From positions 1 to 51,327 of IMG/VR virus record IMGVR_UViG_3300036781_000817: a DNA stretch of 51,327 nt; one strand, 5' to 3'. Below are positions 47,499 to 51,327 of the stretch, one piece after another. Source of the DNA: a virus. The notes under the pieces were generated by a model. It had not been told where the DNA came from. It was given only the letters and a program-made list of their open reading frames with translations, and did not search any database. A program made the position numbers and the translations under genes. Numbering within the stretch: position 1 is the stretch's first letter; each line of letters starts with the position of its first letter.

Positions 47499-48215
47499 AT
47501 GGAAAACTTAAACATTACAATCGACAAAATTCTATTAGAGGAAAAATCAAGAGAGTTTGCAACAAAAGGGGCTCTTAAAGCAATCGAAGAATATTATACC
47601 GGTTATGATTCTCCTTATAAAAAAGCTATCAGCGAAAACTTATCGAAGAACACAATTGATAGCTATTCTTTCAAGTTACCTGATATAATTGCTTTGGTGA
47701 ATGAACATTTGACTATAGAAATAGATAAAATAGCTAATACGGCTGTAGCAAAAACATTTATACCGCTGGTTGCTCAGCTGCTTACCCGGCAAGCAAAGGA
47801 AGCTAATTTTTCGGATATTCTTAAAAAGTTCATAGAAACAGCCGGTTACGACAGTAAAGAAATAGACAACTTTTCAGTAAATATAAAAAAGGAAGCAAAA
47901 TGGGGTTGGCTTAGTATAACAATTGAGGATGATAAGCGGGAATATTCATTCACCCTTCATGAAGAACATGACTCTAAAAAAACCGGCAATCTTAAATATC
48001 AGCTTTTATCGTTACCGTCTTGTGAAAAAACTGATAATAGAATGATGCGATTACAGCTTGAAGGGGCGTCGCTGGAGCTGCCTTTTACACGCGACATCTT
48101 AAGAGACAACTTTGTTACGTATCTCGCTGGCTATGTAATTTCAGATACTATTATCACCATTGATACAGACGAATTTGATAATAATATGTTTCCTGAAACC
48201 TGTCATTGCCATTAA
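47499..48215 (+). CDS. Hypothetical phage protein
   Basis: 238 aa. The first half is helical (KIADTAVAKTFIPLVAQLL-type region) and the second half contains beta strands (WLSITIEDDKREYSFTL). It ends in CHCH. No motif allows assignment. It lies between a nuclease and the MazG-like gene in the same rightward operon. Confidence 0.5.
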   Translation: MENLNITIDKILLEEKSREFATKGALKAIEEYYTGYDSPYKKAISENLSKNTIDSYSFKLPDIIALVNEHLTIEIDKIANTAVAKTFIPLVAQLLTRQAKEANFSDILKKFIETAGYDSKEIDNFSVNIKKEAKWGWLSITIEDDKREYSFTLHEEHDSKKTGNLKYQLLSLPSCEKTDNRMMRLQLEGASLELPFTRDILRDNFVTYLAGYVISDTIITIDTDEFDNNMFPETCHCH

Positions 48216-48242
48216 TTAAAACATTATCACTAAAAATAAAAC

Positions 48243-48602
48243 ATGCAGACATATCAACAAAGAGTGCAACAATGGGTAACCGAAGCTTTCGGCCCAAAGG
48301 TTGCCAACGATAAAAAAGAACGTGCTTACCGGTTTATTGAAGAAAGTATAGAGCTTGTTCAATCAACCGGCCTTACCAAAGAAGATGTATTAACCATGGT
48401 CGATTATGTTTTTGGCCGGCCTGCAGGAGAGCCTTATCAGGAAATCGGCGGCGTAATGGTTACGCTGGCTTCATTAACGGAAGTGCAAAATCTTGACTTA
48501 ACCGAATGCGCAGAAATGGAGCTCGAGAGAGCAATTCTTAAAACCGATAAAATCAGGGCAAAGCAAAGGAGTAAACCACATTCCATAAAAACAACAGCAT
48601 AA
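48243..48602 (+). CDS. MazG-like nucleotide pyrophosphohydrolase
   Basis: 119 aa. KKERAYRFIEESIELVQSTGLTKEDVLTMVDYVFGRPAGEPYQEIGGVMVTLASL is a phage MazG-like signature with the EExxE metal-binding helix (RFIEESIEL, ~31-39). Such enzymes hydrolyse (d)NTPs to monophosphates and may adjust nucleotide pools during phage replication or modification. Full length for the phage type. Confidence 0.75.
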   Translation: MQTYQQRVQQWVTEAFGPKVANDKKERAYRFIEESIELVQSTGLTKEDVLTMVDYVFGRPAGEPYQEIGGVMVTLASLTEVQNLDLTECAEMELERAILKTDKIRAKQRSKPHSIKTTA

Positions 48603-48606
48603 AGCT

Positions 48607-48912
48607 ATGGCATTTAAAAGTTATCGAAAAGAAAGCCGGGATAATAATTACGGCACGAGTTCGGGCGAATCGCTAACAAATGAGCAAATTAATTTAGGCT
48701 GCAACCTGCGTATTGCTGATGCCTTGGAAACAATCGCCCAGGATAAAAAAATCCTTGAAAGCGAAATTAAACATTTGCAATCCAGTAATGATTTTTTGAG
48801 AATTAGAAGAGATCAATTACTGGACGAACTTAAAAGCGTAACGGCGTCCCGAAATACTTACCGGTCACTTTACAATAAAACAAAAACAGAATTATCTAAA
48901 CTCAAACAATAA
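48607..48912 (+). CDS. Small coiled-coil phage protein
   Basis: 101 aa. Residues ~35-100 form a continuous coiled coil (ADALETIAQDKKILESEIKHL, then RRDQLLDELKSVTASRN). The N-terminus is charged and disordered. Common in phage early regions as an unassigned protein. No function known. Confidence 0.5.
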   Translation: MAFKSYRKESRDNNYGTSSGESLTNEQINLGCNLRIADALETIAQDKKILESEIKHLQSSNDFLRIRRDQLLDELKSVTASRNTYRSLYNKTKTELSKLKQ

Positions 48913-48915
48913 CCA

Positions 48916-49434
48916 ATGAACTTAGGATTTAAACAACAAATAAACGGCAAGCCGACTTTCTTTCCTGAAAAGATAATAGCCGGCATTGATTTATACGATC
49001 ATCAAAAAATGACGCTTAATGATTCATTAGGAGATGTCATCAACCCAACTGACGATCAATGGGACGCGGGAAGCTGTAACCCACTATTTGAACATCAGCC
49101 AAAATTACACACTATCCGGGAAGATAAACATAACCGCTGGAAAGCAGGCAATTTAATTCACTTCGGTATCAATATCAGAACCCCTAATTATTTAAGGTTT
49201 GCCCCTGTGACAGAATGTAAAAGCGTTCAGCAATTTGAAATCATTTACTATGAATGCATAGACCCAGGAGAGGGAGAGTTATTTGAAATCAAAATTGATG
49301 GCCGAGTACTTAATATGGCCGAACAAATAACATTAGCTATTAACGATGGGTTTGAAAATCTCGGTGATTTCTTAGAATTTTTCAATAAAGATTTCACCGG
49401 CAAAATAATTCATTGGACTGATTTAAAATATTAA
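48916..49434 (+). CDS. ASCH/PUA-like phage protein
   Basis: 172 aa. LHTIREDKHNRWKAGNLIHFGI, VTECKSVQQFEI and NDGFENLGDFLEFFNKDFTGKIIHWTDLKY follow the pattern of phage ASCH-like domains, a PUA-related beta-barrel that binds RNA or modified nucleotides. In some families ASCH proteins act on modified nucleosides, which is of interest beside the radical SAM and methylase genes. Catalytic function not predicted. Confidence 0.6.
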   Translation: MNLGFKQQINGKPTFFPEKIIAGIDLYDHQKMTLNDSLGDVINPTDDQWDAGSCNPLFEHQPKLHTIREDKHNRWKAGNLIHFGINIRTPNYLRFAPVTECKSVQQFEIIYYECIDPGEGELFEIKIDGRVLNMAEQITLAINDGFENLGDFLEFFNKDFTGKIIHWTDLKY

Positions 49435-49435
49435 T

Positions 49436-49666
49436 ATGCAAAAGATAAAAATAGAACTATCGCCGCATGATGCTATGTTATTGGCATCGTTCCACGCCGA
49501 ATTTGCAGGCGACCTGGTAGGTGATAACCGCTTTATATCTCTCAACGTAGCAATTAATAATTATTTCGAACAGGTCGTTAAGAACATGGATGATACCAAG
49601 CTAGATGATGCTATGGCTGAAATAGAAGTAAATATTTTATTAGGAAGATCACCCGAACGCCCATAA
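49436..49666 (+). CDS. Small hypothetical phage protein
   Basis: 76 aa, acidic. Sequence MQKIKIELSPHDAMLLASFH begins with a beta strand, followed by helices. The gene starts 1 bp after the ASCH-like gene stop. No recognised family. Confidence 0.5.
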   Translation: MQKIKIELSPHDAMLLASFHAEFAGDLVGDNRFISLNVAINNYFEQVVKNMDDTKLDDAMAEIEVNILLGRSPERP

Positions 49667-49685
49667 ATAATCAACATTAACAAAG

Positions 49686-50114
49686 ATGAACACACAAGAA
49701 GCAAAAGCTATTTTTTTCGCACAATATTATAACCAAAAAGTACTTTACTATCCTGAAAAGATCGGCATTGGTGATTGTGTTATAGGTGGAATTATCGAAA
49801 TGGTTGAATACGAGTATTTTGATGACGCTTATTTACTTCTTCGCTCACTAGAGCAATTGACGGATGAAGAGAAAATAATGTTTTCTTTTATGAATGGAGA
49901 TACTGATGATGAATGGGAAGAAGATCAACTCATAAGTATAGCCACCCATCACTTAAAGGATTTTAAAAGGGGGCTGGATTTTTCAATAAATATTTACCAA
50001 TACCTTTTAAGAATCGGAATCCTTTTACCGTTCACCTACCTTGACACCGAACAAAAACCAATAACACTGCAGCCGAATCAGATTATAGAAATGGGTTGGG
50101 CAAAAATAAAATAA
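49686..50114 (+). CDS. Hypothetical phage protein
   Basis: 142 aa. DDAYLLLRSLEQLTDEEKIMF and the ending YQYLLRIGILLPFTYLD ... QIIEMGWAKIK match a widespread but uncharacterised phage protein pattern (DYLLRPLS.IT and LR..GY.LPF...GW.K). It belongs to the tail end of the early operon. Confidence 0.6.
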   Translation: MNTQEAKAIFFAQYYNQKVLYYPEKIGIGDCVIGGIIEMVEYEYFDDAYLLLRSLEQLTDEEKIMFSFMNGDTDDEWEEDQLISIATHHLKDFKRGLDFSINIYQYLLRIGILLPFTYLDTEQKPITLQPNQIIEMGWAKIK

Positions 50115-50127
50115 TCAATAAACAGAA

Positions 50128-50328
50128 ATGATAACAGAAGAACAATTTAAAAACTACATCGACCAGCTATCAGATAGCTACGAGAAAATTAAAGATATAG
50201 CTCAAAAAGGCGATTATTTCATTACACCGACTGTTCAGGACATGTTGGGTGAACTAGCGAACTTTAGAGATATAGCTTGTACCGCGTTACGCGAATCTCA
50301 CATTACTAAAAACTTTAACGACAATTAA
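50128..50328 (+). CDS. Small hypothetical phage protein
   Basis: 66 aa, helical and acidic (YIDQLSDSYEKIKDIAQKGDY, MLGELANFRDIACTAL). No family. It lies in sequence with the next gene without spacing signals. Confidence 0.45.
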   Translation: MITEEQFKNYIDQLSDSYEKIKDIAQKGDYFITPTVQDMLGELANFRDIACTALRESHITKNFNDN

Positions 50329-50340
50329 TAAACATTAATC

Positions 50341-50628
50341 ATGAAAACTGGAATAGAACTAATCACAATTAAACGGGAGTCGCACCCAGCCAAGGGCTTT
50401 GATAGCGAACATGACAAACAGCACACTCCTATGGATTTTATAAATGCCGCAAAAGCATATATGTATGGAGAGAGGTATTCATGGCCATTTGATAGACAAT
50501 CTTTTAAATTAGGAAGTCGAGAGGAAAATTTAGCTAATGCCGGTTCAATGATTGCAGCTGCCATCGATCGTTTACAAAGTCAGGACAACTTTGACGATTT
50601 GGACTTATCCATCCCTTGTTACAGCTAA
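50341..50628 (+). CDS. Conserved phage hypothetical protein
   Basis: 95 aa. IELITIKRESHPAKGFDSEHDKQ, FINAAKAYM, WPFDRQSFKLGSREENLANAGSMIAAAIDRL is a recurrent phage pattern (HD...L..AA..Y...WP...FKP.....NL..AGA.I.AEIDRL). No biochemical function known. It precedes operator copy 3. Confidence 0.65.
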   Translation: MKTGIELITIKRESHPAKGFDSEHDKQHTPMDFINAAKAYMYGERYSWPFDRQSFKLGSREENLANAGSMIAAAIDRLQSQDNFDDLDLSIPCYS

Positions 50629-50632
50629 TTAT

Positions 50633-50648
50633 TATGTGAAATCACATG
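50633..50648. promoter_or_regulatory. Operator TATGTGAAATCACATG, copy 3 of 3
   Basis: Same palindrome as at 29767 with one changed end base, followed by TATACATACC. It starts the 216-bp gap before the leucine-rich-repeat gene, so that gene may be controlled separately from the early operon. No ORF that I trust lies in the rest of the gap (50649-50844). Confidence 0.6.
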
Positions 50649-50844
50649 GTATACATACCAACGATTCCGACAAAACCGACAACTTAAAAAAATGGCAGAA
50701 ATAATTCGGAATTGGCAACCAAATTAATAAACGTTTAAGCAAATAATCTAACATAATATATTGATAATTAACTAGATAACACTTGGTTTCTGTCAATATA
50801 TTCCTTAAATTGAGAGAAATAACCATTAAAACAAAGCAATCAAA

Positions 50845-51327
50845 ATGAAAATTACAAACAAAAAACTAATGTCAGTTAGTGAATCTGACCTTAAGAGTGG
50901 CGTTTTCTTTAACGACCAGGTTACCGAAGTAGCCGATAAATGCTTTTTAAATTTATCAGGACTTACAAAAGTTCTTTTACCTAACGTTACCAAAATAGGC
51001 AGCTACTGTTTCCGCTCAAACCCTCAATTAACCTCTGTCAGCTTACCGGCATTAACGACAGCAGGCAGCTACTGTTTCAGCTACAATGATAAATTAACCT
51101 CTGTCAGCTTACCGGCATTAACGACAGCAGGCAGCTACTGTTTCAGCTACAATGATAAATTAACCTCTGTCAGCTTACCGGCATTAACGACAGCAGGCAG
51201 CGACTGTTTCCGCTCAAACCCTCAATTAACCTCTGTCAGCTTACCGGCATTAACGACAGCAGGCAGCTACTGTTTCCGCTCAAACCCTCAATTAACCTCT
51301 GTCAGCTTACCGGCATTAACGACAGCA
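50845..51327 (+). CDS. BspA-like leucine-rich-repeat (LRR_5) protein, 3' end outside window
   Basis: At least 161 residues, running off the window. After ~51 N-terminal residues (KKLMSVSESDLKSGVFFND, then ADKCFLNLSGLTKVLLPNVT) come five 22-residue LRR_5 units of the form GSYCFxxNxxLTSVSLPALTTA. No signal peptide is seen, so it may act in the cytoplasm or be secreted by another route. BspA-like repeats mediate binding to proteins or surfaces. The preceding operator suggests independent regulation within prophage B. Confidence 0.75.
   Translation, partial: MKITNKKLMSVSESDLKSGVFFNDQVTEVADKCFLNLSGLTKVLLPNVTKIGSYCFRSNPQLTSVSLPALTTAGSYCFSYNDKLTSVSLPALTTAGSYCFSYNDKLTSVSLPALTTAGSDCFRSNPQLTSVSLPALTTAGSYCFRSNPQLTSVSLPALTTA
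50998..51327 (+). repeat. Five tandem 66-bp repeats in the LRR gene
   Basis: Units begin at 50998, 51064, 51130, 51196 and 51262. All share the second half (encoding LTSVSLPALTTA) exactly at DNA level. The middle segment is one of two versions, RSNPQ (units 1, 4, 5) or SYNDK (units 2, 3). Unit 4 has Asp for Tyr in GSYCF. The window ends at the exact unit boundary. Confidence 0.9.

Noticed and set aside
47018-47527. Reverse ORFs opposite the small nuclease gene
   Set aside because: Shadows of the well-supported forward gene; no plausible domains.
50998-51327. Regular 66-bp repeats as a CRISPR array
   Set aside because: The repeats are contiguous, in frame and encode an LRR_5 pattern; there are no unique spacers and no cas genes.

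Overview
The window looks like chromosomal DNA of a Bacteroidota bacterium, probably Sphingobacteriaceae (Mucilaginibacter/Pedobacter-like). This rests on -33/-7 promoters of the TTTG / TAnnTTTG type, a near absence of Shine-Dalgarno sites, host genes typical of the group (DUF2147, a secreted Ycf48-like propeller, an RRM protein) and GC-rich palindromic intergenic repeats. The taxonomic placement is inference.

Layout. (1) 1-27.4 kb is a tailed-phage prophage, called A here. It runs: leftward S24 repressor, three small early genes, a bidirectional terminator, two leftward cargo genes (RRM protein, lipoprotein), then a long rightward late operon. The late operon holds small and large terminase, a tail assembly chaperone pair with a -1 slippery heptamer, tail completion proteins, two ~700-aa tail proteins, tape measure, cargo genes (a reverse-strand ORF, a TPR lipoprotein, a Fic protein), ClpP-like protease/scaffold, major capsid, probable tail tube, portal, connector, an AT-rich cargo cassette, fibres, and a lysis cassette (lysozyme, holins, probable one-piece spanin). 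(2) 27.4-29.6 kb is a host island: two leftward tRNA-Leu genes, a two-gene operon of secreted proteins, and a rightward tRNA-Lys with promoter and terminator. (3) 29.6-51.3 kb is the early region of a second prophage, B. It has a MerR/Xis-like protein, a leftward lysogeny operon (S24 repressor, SHOCT membrane protein, XRE protein) and a long rightward operon: RecT, a PD-(D/E)XK nuclease fused to an FtsK-type motor, ParB, a SNF2 helicase fused to an adenine/N4-cytosine methylase, a zinc-ribbon protein, a C5 methylase, a radical SAM enzyme, a DnaA-domain-IV-like protein, replication initiator and helper, a second nuclease, a MazG-like protein, an ASCH-like protein and many small genes. It runs off the window inside a leucine-rich-repeat gene made of nearly identical 66-bp units.

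The prophages abut the 3' ends of host tRNAs that face outward: tRNA-Leu(GAG) for A and tRNA-Lys for B. Those tRNAs are plausible integration sites, but no integrase is visible. A and B share paralogous lysogeny genes (S24 repressor plus a 64-aa protein ending in a PGWxPKF-type motif), but A has no replication genes between its repressor and its late operon.

Most notable: the nuclease-FtsK fusion beside RecT and ParB with no ParA; the modification cluster containing a radical SAM enzyme; a Fic protein lacking the catalytic His behind seven helically phased TGAGCT boxes; a palindrome family in front of prophage A genes and another in front of prophage B transcription units; a candidate unimolecular spanin; and the mosaic LRR repeat array.
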